Assembly (NCBI GenBank): GCA_937923375.1
Contig: CALAJG010000293.1
Span: 1-15,559 of the forward strand
Reading direction: 5' to 3'
From: an uncultured Leucothrix sp.
GTDB taxonomy: Bacteria; Pseudomonadota; Gammaproteobacteria; Thiotrichales; Thiotrichaceae
DNA length: 15,559 bases
In this document: in pieces, positions 1-6,686 of the stretch
Position numbering within the stretch: position 1 is the stretch's first letter
How the letters are laid out: the number at the start of each line of letters is the position of its first letter
Translations under genes and position numbers: made by a program
The notes under the pieces: generated by a model
Seen by the model: only the letters and a program-made list of their open reading frames with translations
Told to the model about the DNA's origin: nothing
The model's database searches: none

Positions 1-1
1 G

Positions 2-361
2 CTCAGTATGCTCATTTCAGGTGGTCTGGCCGGCATGGTGGGCATCAATGAGATTCTGGGCGTCAATCATCGTCTGTTACTCGACTTTCACATGGGCTAT
101 GGCTTTGCCGGAATAGCCGTGGCGTTGATGGGACGAAACCACCCCGTAGGTATCATTATTGCTTCGTTGCTATTCGGTATTCTTTATCAAGGTGGTGCAG
201 AGCTGGCGTTTGAAATGTCAGGAATCACCCGCGATATCGTGGTCGTTATGCAAGGTTTGGTGATTTTATTTAGCGGCGCATTAGAATTTTTATACAAACC
301 TTGGTTAATGCGACTATATTTAAGTGTGAGTGGTAACACAGCAGCTCAGGAGTATGCGTAA
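2..361 (+). CDS. ABC transporter permease, nucleoside/simple-sugar type (3' end only)
   Basis: This is the C-terminal part of an inner-membrane permease subunit; the reading frame is open to the left edge, so the ATG at 8 is internal and the true start lies outside. The visible residues form several hydrophobic spans with glycine-rich turns (SGGLAGMVG, GYGFAGIAVALMGRNHP) typical of the BPD_transp_2 permeases of nucleoside importers such as YufP/NupP. The segment GYGFAGIAVALMGRNHPVGI matches the conserved region before the last two membrane spans. The stop codon overlaps the start of the next permease gene (TAATG, 1-base overlap), so the two are translationally coupled and probably form the heterodimeric channel. 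An ATPase and a BMP-family binding protein would be expected to the left. The substrate class comes from family resemblance; the exact substrate is not visible. Confidence 0.88.
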   Translation, partial: LSMLISGGLAGMVGINEILGVNHRLLLDFHMGYGFAGIAVALMGRNHPVGIIIASLLFGILYQGGAELAFEMSGITRDIVVVMQGLVILFSGALEFLYKPWLMRLYLSVSGNTAAQEYA

Positions 362-1335
362 TGGATGCATGGTTCGATACATCGATACTAGCGCTTGATG
401 CGACCTTTAGGGTTTCTACGCCGCTGATTTTAGCTGCCTTAGCCGGTTTGTTCTCTGAGCGCTCGGGCGTGGTGGACATCAGTCTTGAAGGGAAAATGCT
501 AGCAGCTGCTTTTGCTGCGGCCGCGGTAGCTTCAGTGACAGGTTCAGCTTGGGTTGGGTTATTCGTCGCTATCTTCGTCTCCACTTTGTTGGCACTGCTG
601 CATGGCTTCGCTTGTATTACGCATCGTGGCAACCAAGTGGTCAGCGGGGTAGCTATAAATATGCTGGCTGCAGGTTTGACAATTCTATTAGGTGTTTATT
701 GGTTTAAGCAGGGAGGGCAAACACCGCAATTACCAAATGATGCTCGTTTCTTGTCACTGGATCTTCCAGGTGCCGAGGCTTTGTCTGGGGTTCCATATCT
801 AGGAAAAATTTATCAAGAGCTCATTAGTGGCCATAATATTTTAGTGTATTTTGCCTTTTTGATGGTGCCTGTTACCTCTTGGATAGTTTATAAAACGCGG
901 TTTGGTTTACGCTTGCGGGCGGTGGGCGAGAATCCTAACGCTGTGGATACTGCAGGTATTTCAGTCACCAAAATGCGTTACCTTGCTGTTATTTGTTGCG
1001 GTATTTTATGCGGTATTGCAGGGGCCTATATCTCAACAGCCCAAAATGGTTTCTTTGTTCGAGATATGACTGCGGGACAAGGTTTCATTGCTTTAGCCGC
1101 GTTGATTTTTGGTAAATGGCGACCGATGTCGGTGCTGTTTGCCTGCTTGTTGTTCGGCTTCCTGGATGCATTGGCAGTGCGCTTACAGGGTGTTGCGTTA
1201 CCGGGAGTGGGAGAAATTCCGGTTCAGTTTATTGAAGCACTGCCATACTTATTAACAGTGATCTTATTGGCTGGATTCATTGGAAAAGCTATTGCACCAA
1301 AAGCTAGTGGCGTTCCCTATATAAAGGAGCGGTGA
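361..1335 (+). CDS. ABC transporter permease, second subunit of nucleoside-type importer
   Basis: The 324-residue polytopic membrane protein belongs to the BPD_transp_2 family (YufQ/NupQ-like). The N-terminal block STPLILAALAGLFSERSGVVDISLEGKM is the family hallmark, and GLRLRAVGENPNAVDTAGISV is the conserved cytoplasmic loop expected to contact the ATPase. About eight hydrophobic segments can be seen. The length is normal for the family. The start ATG overlaps the stop of the upstream permease by one base, and an in-frame GGAG lies about 11 bases before it, so the two genes are coupled. The protein would pair with the upstream permease to move nucleosides or a related ribose-containing compound across the inner membrane. 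A nucleoside hydrolase and a ribokinase-family kinase lie about 7 kb downstream and would fit the same route, but they are not in this operon. Family assignment is confident; the substrate is inferred. Confidence 0.9.
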   Translation: MDAWFDTSILALDATFRVSTPLILAALAGLFSERSGVVDISLEGKMLAAAFAAAAVASVTGSAWVGLFVAIFVSTLLALLHGFACITHRGNQVVSGVAINMLAAGLTILLGVYWFKQGGQTPQLPNDARFLSLDLPGAEALSGVPYLGKIYQELISGHNILVYFAFLMVPVTSWIVYKTRFGLRLRAVGENPNAVDTAGISVTKMRYLAVICCGILCGIAGAYISTAQNGFFVRDMTAGQGFIALAALIFGKWRPMSVLFACLLFGFLDALAVRLQGVALPGVGEIPVQFIEALPYLLTVILLAGFIGKAIAPKASGVPYIKER

Positions 1336-1403
1336 GTCATCTTTTCAACAAAAATGAAATGATCTTTATTCATAGAGCAGAAATTGTTAATGAACCAGTT
1401 CTG

Positions 1404-1412
1404 TTGACGTCA
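1404..1412 (+). promoter_or_regulatory. Possible promoter element and palindrome upstream of the repeat protein
   Basis: In the 148-base gap between the permease and the repeat protein there is a TTGACG hexamer at 1404-1409 that could act as a -35 box. It overlaps a perfect 8-base palindrome, TGACGTCA (1405-1412). No convincing -10 box lies at the right distance. The assignment is tentative and rests only on resemblance to consensus. Confidence 0.25.
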
Positions 1413-1483
1413 CGACATAGCTAGTGGATTCCAGAGGTGATCTAAGTCTTTGATCATGTTTCATAAAAAATTGGAGTAATCTA

Positions 1484-3274
1484 ATGTCATTCAATCTTGT
1501 AGATTTAATTAAAGATCAAGTTAGTGGTCAAGTCCTTGGACAGATCAGTAATGCTGTTGGTGAAAGTTCAGACAAAACTCAGTCTGTTGTTGAGGGTGCG
1601 ATTCCGGCCTTGTTAGGTGGCTTTATGGATAAGGCTTCCAGTAGCGAAGGTGCTGGCGCACTTTTTGATGCAGTTAGTAAACAGGATGACAGTATTCTTG
1701 ATAACCTATCTGGAATGATCGGCAGCGGGAACAAAAGTTCGCTGATCGAAAGCGGTGGAAGTGCCCTGGGCTCCTTGTTCGGAGGGTCAGGTGCATCAGG
1801 TCTGGTTAATGCTGTTTCAGGATCAAGTGGTATGAGCTCAGGCGGTACCAGCACGATTCTAAGCATGCTAGCGCCAATGGTCATGAGTACTATTAAGCGT
1901 TTCATGTCAGGCGGTGGTAACAACGATGCCAATGGTTTGGCGACGATGCTAGCTAGCCAAAAAGATAATATCGCTGGCGCTATGCCGAGTGGTCTAGCTG
2001 ATCAGCTGGGTTCTAGTGGTTTCATGAGCAATGTTGGTAACTTATTTGGTAGCGGTGCTGGTGTTGCAGGTGCAGCAGCGGCTGGTGTTGCCGGACTTGC
2101 TGGTTCAGCAAGCGGTGCGCTTTCGGGTGCAGCGGACAAAGTTGGCGATATGGCCGGTGGCGCAGTTGATGGTGTAACAGGTGCTATTGGCGGCGTAACA
2201 GATGGTGTAACTGGTGCAGTTTCAGGCGCAGCAGGCAAAGTTGGCGATATGGCTGGCGGTGCAGTAGATGGCGTATCTGGCGCAGTTTCAGGTGCTGCGG
2301 GCAAAGTTGGCGATATGGCTGGCGGTGCGGTTGATGGTGTATCGGGAGCGGTTTCAGGCGCTGCAGGTAAAGTTGGCGATATGGCTGGCGGCGCGGTAGA
2401 TGGTGTATCGGGCGCAGTTTCAGGTGCAGCAGGTAAAGTCGGTGATATGGCTGGCGGTGCGGTTGATGGTGTATCAGGAGCGGTTTCAGGCGCTGCAGGT
2501 AAAGTTGGCGATATGGCTGGCGGTGCAGTAGACGGTGTATCTGGTGCAGTTTCAGGCGCAGCAGGTAAGGTCGGTGATATGGCTGGTGGTGCGGTTGATG
2601 GTGTATCAGGCGCGGTTTCAGGCGCTGCAGGTAAAGTCGGCGATATGGCTGGCGGTGCAGTAGACGGTGTATCGGGTGCAGTTTCAGGTGCAGCGGGTAA
2701 AGTCGGTGATGTTGCTGGAAACGTAGCAGATGGCGCATCAAATATTGCTGGTTCAGCAGCAGGTGCCGTTGGTGGTGCAGCAGGCTCAATTGGTAACGCA
2801 GCAGGCGAAACTGCTTCAACAGGCATGTCCTGGATTAAGAAGCTGCTGATTCCTTTGGTCTTAGCCGTACTAGCATTCTTTGGTTGGAAGCAGTTTGGTG
2901 GTTCAGCGCCAGACACTTCAGGTGTAACCGGTGCCGCTTCATCAGCGATGGATAAAGTTTCAGGCATGGCTGGCGGTGATATGACTGCTAACATTACAAG
3001 CATGTTTGGTTCAGCAACTGAAAGTCTGGAAGGCATCACTGATGTGGAGTCAGCCAAAGCTGCGGTTCCTGCACTAACGGACTTTAGCGGTAAGATCGAT
3101 GGCGTTGCTTCTATGGCGGACAAATTGCCAGATGCTGCAAAACCAATCCTTGCTGGCGCTTTAGAAAAAATCATGCCAATGCTTGATAAAGTTATGGCTA
3201 TTCCTGGTGTTGGTGCGGTACTTGGTGGTGTTATTGAGCCATTGAAAGAAAAGCTGACTGGTTTAGCAGGCTAA
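1484..3274 (+). CDS. DUF937-like protein with 22-residue repeat array and membrane anchor
   Basis: The 596-residue protein has four visible parts. Residues 1 to about 175 resemble the DUF937 domain (MSFNLVDLIKDQVSG start, IPALLGGFMDKASS, later MLAPMVMSTIKRFM). Residues about 214-425 are a glycine/alanine-rich array of a 22-residue unit, SGAAGKVGDMAGGAVDGVSG plus AV. Seven consecutive copies are identical in protein sequence, flanked by one variant copy before and one degenerate copy after. Residues about 450-470 form a single hydrophobic segment (W450, then LLIPLVLAVLAFFGW). Residues about 485-596 form a second soluble region containing TESLEGITDVESAKAAVPAL. The start is supported by TTGGAG seven bases upstream. 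There is no N-terminal signal peptide, so the protein is probably anchored by its internal segment; topology is unknown. It is followed by a terminator and looks monocistronic. No biochemical function is known to me; a surface, envelope or stress-related structural role is only a guess. Confidence 0.85.
   Translation: MSFNLVDLIKDQVSGQVLGQISNAVGESSDKTQSVVEGAIPALLGGFMDKASSSEGAGALFDAVSKQDDSILDNLSGMIGSGNKSSLIESGGSALGSLFGGSGASGLVNAVSGSSGMSSGGTSTILSMLAPMVMSTIKRFMSGGGNNDANGLATMLASQKDNIAGAMPSGLADQLGSSGFMSNVGNLFGSGAGVAGAAAAGVAGLAGSASGALSGAADKVGDMAGGAVDGVTGAIGGVTDGVTGAVSGAAGKVGDMAGGAVDGVSGAVSGAAGKVGDMAGGAVDGVSGAVSGAAGKVGDMAGGAVDGVSGAVSGAAGKVGDMAGGAVDGVSGAVSGAAGKVGDMAGGAVDGVSGAVSGAAGKVGDMAGGAVDGVSGAVSGAAGKVGDMAGGAVDGVSGAVSGAAGKVGDVAGNVADGASNIAGSAAGAVGGAAGSIGNAAGETASTGMSWIKKLLIPLVLAVLAFFGWKQFGGSAPDTSGVTGAASSAMDKVSGMAGGDMTANITSMFGSATESLEGITDVESAKAAVPALTDFSGKIDGVASMADKLPDAAKPILAGALEKIMPMLDKVMAIPGVGAVLGGVIEPLKEKLTGLAG
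2125..2765 (+). repeat. Tandem 66-bp coding repeats (22 residues), nine copies
   Basis: The codon for Val in the KVGD motif recurs at 2141, 2240, 2306, 2372, 2438, 2504, 2570, 2636 and 2702. The spacing is exactly 66 bases except for the first interval of 99 (66 plus 33). Copies from 2222 to 2683 encode seven identical 22-residue units, while their DNA differs at many synonymous positions. The extra 33 bases in the first interval encode 11 residues, matching an 11-residue half-unit (AAGKVGDMAGG / AVDGVSGAVSG). The last copy has diverged (KVGDVAGN). Copy number is likely to vary between strains. Confidence 0.93.
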
Positions 3275-3365
3275 TGATTTGCGACTGTTAGTTTAAGTTT
3301 ATAAAAAAGCGTCTTCTAAAAACAAAAGAAAAAAACGCTAGTCAGAATAATAACAATAATAATTG

Positions 3366-3408
3366 TGCCGGTTTACCTTAGGGTATTCCGGCATTTTCGT
3401 TTTTATTT
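3366..3408 (+). terminator. Rho-independent terminator after the repeat-protein gene
   Basis: TGCCGG (3366-3371) pairs with CCGGCA (3388-3393). An inner TACC (3374-3377) pairs with GGTA (3382-3385) around a TTAG loop. The hairpin is followed by a T-rich tract, TTTTCGTTTTTATTT. It separates the repeat-protein gene from the methyltransferase operon. Confidence 0.8.
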
Positions 3409-3457
3409 AGGTGCATTCATCCTGTATGCTTAGAGCCATTTTTTTGGAATTGCAATC

Positions 3458-4147
3458 ATGGATGAAGCAACGCTACTGGGTTCTGCGGGATTACCCCGCG
3501 ATCAGGGGACACTGTATCTATTTAGTCAGGGAGATAAATTCTTACTGACAACCGACCCAGGACAGAAAGACGGATGGGTTACTGCTTCCAGTGAACTTTC
3601 ACGCCAAGCGTTGGCACAAATCCCTGCGAAAATAATTGCAAAGCGTCATCAGCCAAAAATACTAATGAGTGGTTTAGGTTTGGGTTACACCTTGGTGGAA
3701 TTGCTCAAACAAATAAACCTTCAGGCAGAGGTAGTTGTTTCAGAATGGTTACCTGAAATGCCGGAATGGTATGAGGGAGAATTAGGTAAGCAATTAGGTT
3801 TTCCGCTAAAAGATGGCCGTGTTGCAGTTAATGAGTTGGATATAGCGCGTATTTTACGGGCTAAACAACAGCGCTTTGATGCAATATTGCTGGATACTGA
3901 TAATGGTCCGGAAGACTTATTATTTAAAGAAAATGATTGGCTTTATACTTTCTCTGGATTAAGTGCCTGTTTCGAAGCATTGGAGCCAATGGGTGTATTG
4001 GCGATTTGGTCGCCGACGGTTAGTGACACCCTCAAGGGTAAACTGGTTAGGGCAGGTTTCATGGTTGAGCAGCGAAATGTGCCGGCAAATTCAAATGGAA
4101 CAGAACAGCATGTCATTTGGGTTGCCGAAAAATTACAGCAGGACTAG
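3458..4147 (+). CDS. Spermidine-synthase-fold, SAM-dependent methyltransferase-like protein
   Basis: The 229-residue soluble protein has a Rossmann nucleotide-binding core of the spermidine synthase/methyltransferase type. The glycine-rich loop is SGLGLGYTL (residues 71-79), the acidic end of strand 2 is VVVSEW (E96), and the fourth-strand motif is ILLDTDNGPE (D146, D148). The order matches class I SAM-binding proteins. Residues between 15 and 45 look like the small N-terminal beta domain of aminopropyltransferase relatives. Start codon choice: ATG 3458 with GGAA about nine bases upstream. The stop codon is 14 bases before the start of the FAD oxidoreductase, so they are probably co-transcribed. 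True spermidine synthase active-site motifs are not evident, so the substrate and even the reaction are open; methyl or aminopropyl transfer are the candidates. Confidence 0.75.
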   Translation: MDEATLLGSAGLPRDQGTLYLFSQGDKFLLTTDPGQKDGWVTASSELSRQALAQIPAKIIAKRHQPKILMSGLGLGYTLVELLKQINLQAEVVVSEWLPEMPEWYEGELGKQLGFPLKDGRVAVNELDIARILRAKQQRFDAILLDTDNGPEDLLFKENDWLYTFSGLSACFEALEPMGVLAIWSPTVSDTLKGKLVRAGFMVEQRNVPANSNGTEQHVIWVAEKLQQD

Positions 4148-4161
4148 GTAGTAGGGGTAGT

Positions 4162-5400
4162 ATGAACAAACGGGTTTGTGTATTGGGGGCTGGTTCGATA
4201 GGGGTGTCGACGGCATTGCATTTGCAGCTTAGGGGCTGGGATGTCACATTGGTGGACGCTAAGCCGCCCGCAAGTGAAACATCTTATGGAAACGCAGGTG
4301 TCATAAGCAGTGGCTCAATTGTACCGCTGAACAATCCGGATATGCTTAAGTCATTACCCGCATATATGAGTAATTTGCATCCGGCCGTTCGCTATAAAGT
4401 GCCGTACCTGCTGCGTCAGTTTTCATGGATGAAAAGCTTCTTTTCTGAGGCCCGCGAAAAGCAGGCGATAAGCAATGCCGATGATTTGAATCAGCTTATC
4501 GATGCGGCAGGGGATGCTCATAAATATTTCATGTGGTTAGCTGGAAATGCTGATCGTTATACTGAGACCGGTTGGCTAAAGGTTTACCGTAAAGATCGGC
4601 CTAATCATGAGTTAAGTTTTGAACGTCGTGCGTTAGCCAGAAATAATAAGGATGTCACTGTTTTAACAATTCCCGAGCTACGCGATCTTGAGCCGGGACT
4701 TAGCCCTATCTTCGTTGGTGGCATGTGGATTAAGGGCAACGGGTTTATTGATAACCCTTCAGCTTTGATTCGTGAATACGCCGACTACTTTGTCAGTATT
4801 GGCGGTGAGTTTAAGCAACAGGAAATACGCTCGATAGAGCCGCAAGAGCGGGGTTATAAGATCCAGCTGGATCAACAAGTTATCGATACAGACTCCGTAG
4901 TGGTCGCACTAGGGCCGTGGTCGAACCAGATATTAACGCCACTCGGCTATAAGTTACCGCTTGCGACTGAACGAGGTTACCACATCCATTTCAATTTGGC
5001 GGAGGGTAGTTCACTCTATCACTCGGTGCATGATGTTGATGGTGCTTATGTGATGACGCCAATGGAGCAGGGGCTACGGGTGACCTCTGGGGTTGAGCTT
5101 AATGACCGTGACGCTGCTTCTAACTACGCACAGCTTGAAGAGCTTAAACCTAAGGTGGCTGAAGCGATTAGTCTAGATGGAGAAACCGAAGCAGCGCCGT
5201 GGCGAGGTGCCAGACCGTCGTTTCCAGATGGGAAGCCGATAATTGGGCCAGCGTCAAAACATCAGAATCTTTGGTTTGCTTTTGGGCATGGACATATTGG
5301 GCTAAACACGGGGCCGATAACTGGTAAGTTATTAGCGCAAGCGATGAATGGTGATGCAACCGATATTAGTCTTGATGGATTTAGTTCGGATCGGTTTTAG
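4162..5400 (+). CDS. FAD-dependent D-amino acid dehydrogenase-like oxidoreductase
   Basis: A 412-residue protein of the DAO/DadA family, which oxidises amines or D-amino acids to imines or 2-oxo acids with FAD, passing electrons to the respiratory chain. The dinucleotide-binding motif VLGAGSIGVSTA (residues 7-18) and the acidic strand end LVDAK (D32) bind FAD. SYGNAGVISSG (41-51) is the conserved second FAD segment, and the C-terminal GARPSFPDGKPIIGP with FGHGHIGLNTGPITGKLLA closes the FAD site. The ATG at 4162 is preferred over 4117 because the GxGxxG motif must lie close to the N-terminus, AGGGG lies eight bases upstream, and this start does not overlap the preceding gene. The length is normal for DadA. 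It sits between a methyltransferase-like gene and a dehydroquinase gene. D-amino acid specificity is inferred from the family; other secondary amines are possible. Confidence 0.85.
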   Translation: MNKRVCVLGAGSIGVSTALHLQLRGWDVTLVDAKPPASETSYGNAGVISSGSIVPLNNPDMLKSLPAYMSNLHPAVRYKVPYLLRQFSWMKSFFSEAREKQAISNADDLNQLIDAAGDAHKYFMWLAGNADRYTETGWLKVYRKDRPNHELSFERRALARNNKDVTVLTIPELRDLEPGLSPIFVGGMWIKGNGFIDNPSALIREYADYFVSIGGEFKQQEIRSIEPQERGYKIQLDQQVIDTDSVVVALGPWSNQILTPLGYKLPLATERGYHIHFNLAEGSSLYHSVHDVDGAYVMTPMEQGLRVTSGVELNDRDAASNYAQLEELKPKVAEAISLDGETEAAPWRGARPSFPDGKPIIGPASKHQNLWFAFGHGHIGLNTGPITGKLLAQAMNGDATDISLDGFSSDRF

Positions 5401-5426
5401 TTGTATAAAATAATCACGGAGCAACA

Positions 5427-5873
5427 ATGAAGTCAATTTTAGTCCTGAATGGTCCGAACCTAAATTTGCTAGGGATTAGAGAGCCTGAGCAGTACGGTAG
5501 TCACACCTTGGCCGATGTGGAAACGCTGTGCCGTGAAACAGGTAAGCGTCTGGGAGTAGAAGTAAGCTGCTTGCAGAGTAATCATGAGGGCGAGTTGGTC
5601 GAAGCAATCCATAGTGTTCGTCAAGGCGTACTGGATGGCAGTGCCCTAGGCGTCGTGTTTAATGCCGGTGCTTACACACATACTTCTATTGCGCTTCACG
5701 ATGCGATCAAAGGATCGGAGGTTCCGGTTATTGAAGTTCATATCTCAAATGTTCATGCCCGTGAATCATTTCGTCATCATTCTTATCTCTCCCCAGTGGC
5801 TGCCGGAATTATCGTCGGTCTTGGCGCCGAGGGCTACGTGCTTGGGATTGAGGCATTGGTCCGCCGCTCTTAG
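5427..5873 (+). CDS. aroQ: Type II 3-dehydroquinate dehydratase
   Basis: The 148-residue enzyme converts 3-dehydroquinate to 3-dehydroshikimate, the third step of the shikimate pathway, in the cytoplasm as a dodecamer. All family landmarks are present: LNGPNLNLLG at 7-16, catalytic Tyr23 in EPEQYG, QSNHEGELV at 50-58, FNAGAYTHTS at 78-87, and EVHISNVHARESFRHHS at 103-119 with catalytic His105 and substrate-binding Arg112. One residue is unusual: Ser114 stands where the family usually has Glu (REEFRHHS). The start follows CGGAGC by six bases, and the gene lies 26 bases after the FAD oxidoreductase, in the same direction. In many gammaproteobacteria aroQ precedes accB and accC; that context is absent here, which suggests a second copy or a catabolic (quinate-related) role, though this cannot be decided from one window. 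Confidence 0.95.
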   Translation: MKSILVLNGPNLNLLGIREPEQYGSHTLADVETLCRETGKRLGVEVSCLQSNHEGELVEAIHSVRQGVLDGSALGVVFNAGAYTHTSIALHDAIKGSEVPVIEVHISNVHARESFRHHSYLSPVAAGIIVGLGAEGYVLGIEALVRRS

Positions 5874-5974
5874 TTAAGTAAAATTCATCTGCTTATCTCC
5901 TGCCTTCACGTTTCGTTGACATTAGGCTCTGCATATTGAGCTCACAGGTAAACTCAATTATTGGATACGAAGAT

Positions 5975-6499
5975 ATGATGAAATTAAACAATTACATAGT
6001 TGGAATCTTGTTGGTTCTGATAAGCGCAAACTCATTCGCTGCCAGTCCTGGCAAAGTGGCTTCTTTGAAGGCTGGTGAATTAAAAGTGGTTGGCCAAGCA
6101 GAGATGCGTTGGCTGATGTTTCCTCTTTATAAAGTAACTCTGAAAACAACCGATGGCCTCTATCGGGAAAATCGCTATCCGCAAGTGCTAGATATTGTTT
6201 ATCTGCGAAATATTGATAAGCAAGACTTGCTAACGGCAACGGATGGTGAATGGAAACGGTTAGGTATAGCTCAAGCGAAACGCAAAGAATGGATTCGACA
6301 GCTTGGTAACCTTTGGCCTTCGATAAAGCGCGGGGATAGGCTCGCTTTTCAGGTGAATTCAGGGGGGCAAAACTACTTTATTTATAACGGCAAGAGAATC
6401 GGTGGGATTGTTGACAAGCAGTTTGGTCGATCTTTTCTAGGTATCTGGCTATCTCCAAAGACATCTCGCCCGGGAATTCGTCAGCGGCTGATTGGTTAA
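5975..6499 (+). CDS. Exported chalcone-isomerase-like domain protein
   Basis: A protein of 174 residues starting at ATG ATG AAA. It begins with a Sec signal peptide (MMKLNNYIVGILLVLISANSFA). The mature part contains KVVGQAEMRWLMFPLYKVTLKT, then QVLDIVYLRNIDKQDLLTATDGEW and a C-terminal RSFLGIWLSPKTSRPGIRQRLIG. This arrangement matches the bacterial chalcone-isomerase-like family (Chalcone_3), periplasmic proteins of unknown role that do not have flavonoid isomerase activity as far as is known. The longer reading frame from a TTG at 5936 is rejected because it would bury the signal peptide. An ATACGAAG stretch is the only weak ribosome site. The gene stands alone, 101 bases after aroQ and 187 before the next gene. 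Confidence 0.72.
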   Translation: MMKLNNYIVGILLVLISANSFAASPGKVASLKAGELKVVGQAEMRWLMFPLYKVTLKTTDGLYRENRYPQVLDIVYLRNIDKQDLLTATDGEWKRLGIAQAKRKEWIRQLGNLWPSIKRGDRLAFQVNSGGQNYFIYNGKRIGGIVDKQFGRSFLGIWLSPKTSRPGIRQRLIG

Positions 6500-6593
6500 C
6501 GGTTGATAATTGCTCATATGTTTAAATTTATAGTGATTAGTGGAAAATTTATTAATTATAGAAAATAAATTTATAGGTGATTTTTTATACTTA

Positions 6594-6623
6594 TTGGCGT
6601 CTAAAAGTTAACGCAAGTAGTAT
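6594..6623 (+). promoter_or_regulatory. Possible promoter for the small basic exported protein
   Basis: TTGGCG (6594-6599) and TAGTAT (6618-6623) are separated by 18 bases, a weak sigma-70-like pair about 65 bases before the next start codon. The surrounding 6500-6593 stretch is very AT-rich and also carries a near-repeat of AAATTTATAG(G)TGATT at 6524 and 6567. Confidence 0.3.
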
Positions 6624-6686
6624 TAGTTAAGTATGAAAGGCGGCAGAGCTATTGTTCGCCCTAATGAATGAAATAAGGAGAGTTTC

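Noticed and set aside
1579..1932. Minus-strand frame of 117 codons inside the DUF937-like region
   Set aside because: It lies wholly antisense to a supported gene, with no family motif or ribosome site.
2125..2765. CRISPR-like array
   Set aside because: The repeats are contiguous, in frame and coding, with no unique spacers.
2002..3174. Long minus-strand open frames (390 and 211 residues) antisense to the repeat protein
   Set aside because: They are by-products of the 66-bp repeats, which lack stop codons in other frames. The products are low-complexity (Pro/Ala/Thr- or Leu/His/Arg-rich) and the plus-strand frame has domain-like ends and a ribosome site.
3298..3340. First hairpin candidate after the repeat-protein gene (AGCGT/ACGCT)
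   Set aside because: Only five base pairs with a long A-rich loop and no T tract; the structure at 3366-3408 is much better.
4117..4161. Upstream ATG for the FAD oxidoreductase
   Set aside because: It overlaps the preceding gene and pushes the GxGxxG motif away from the N-terminus; ATG 4162 has a better ribosome site.
5936..5974. TTG start of the chalcone-isomerase-like gene
   Set aside because: It would add 13 residues before a clear signal peptide; ATG 5975 is preferred.
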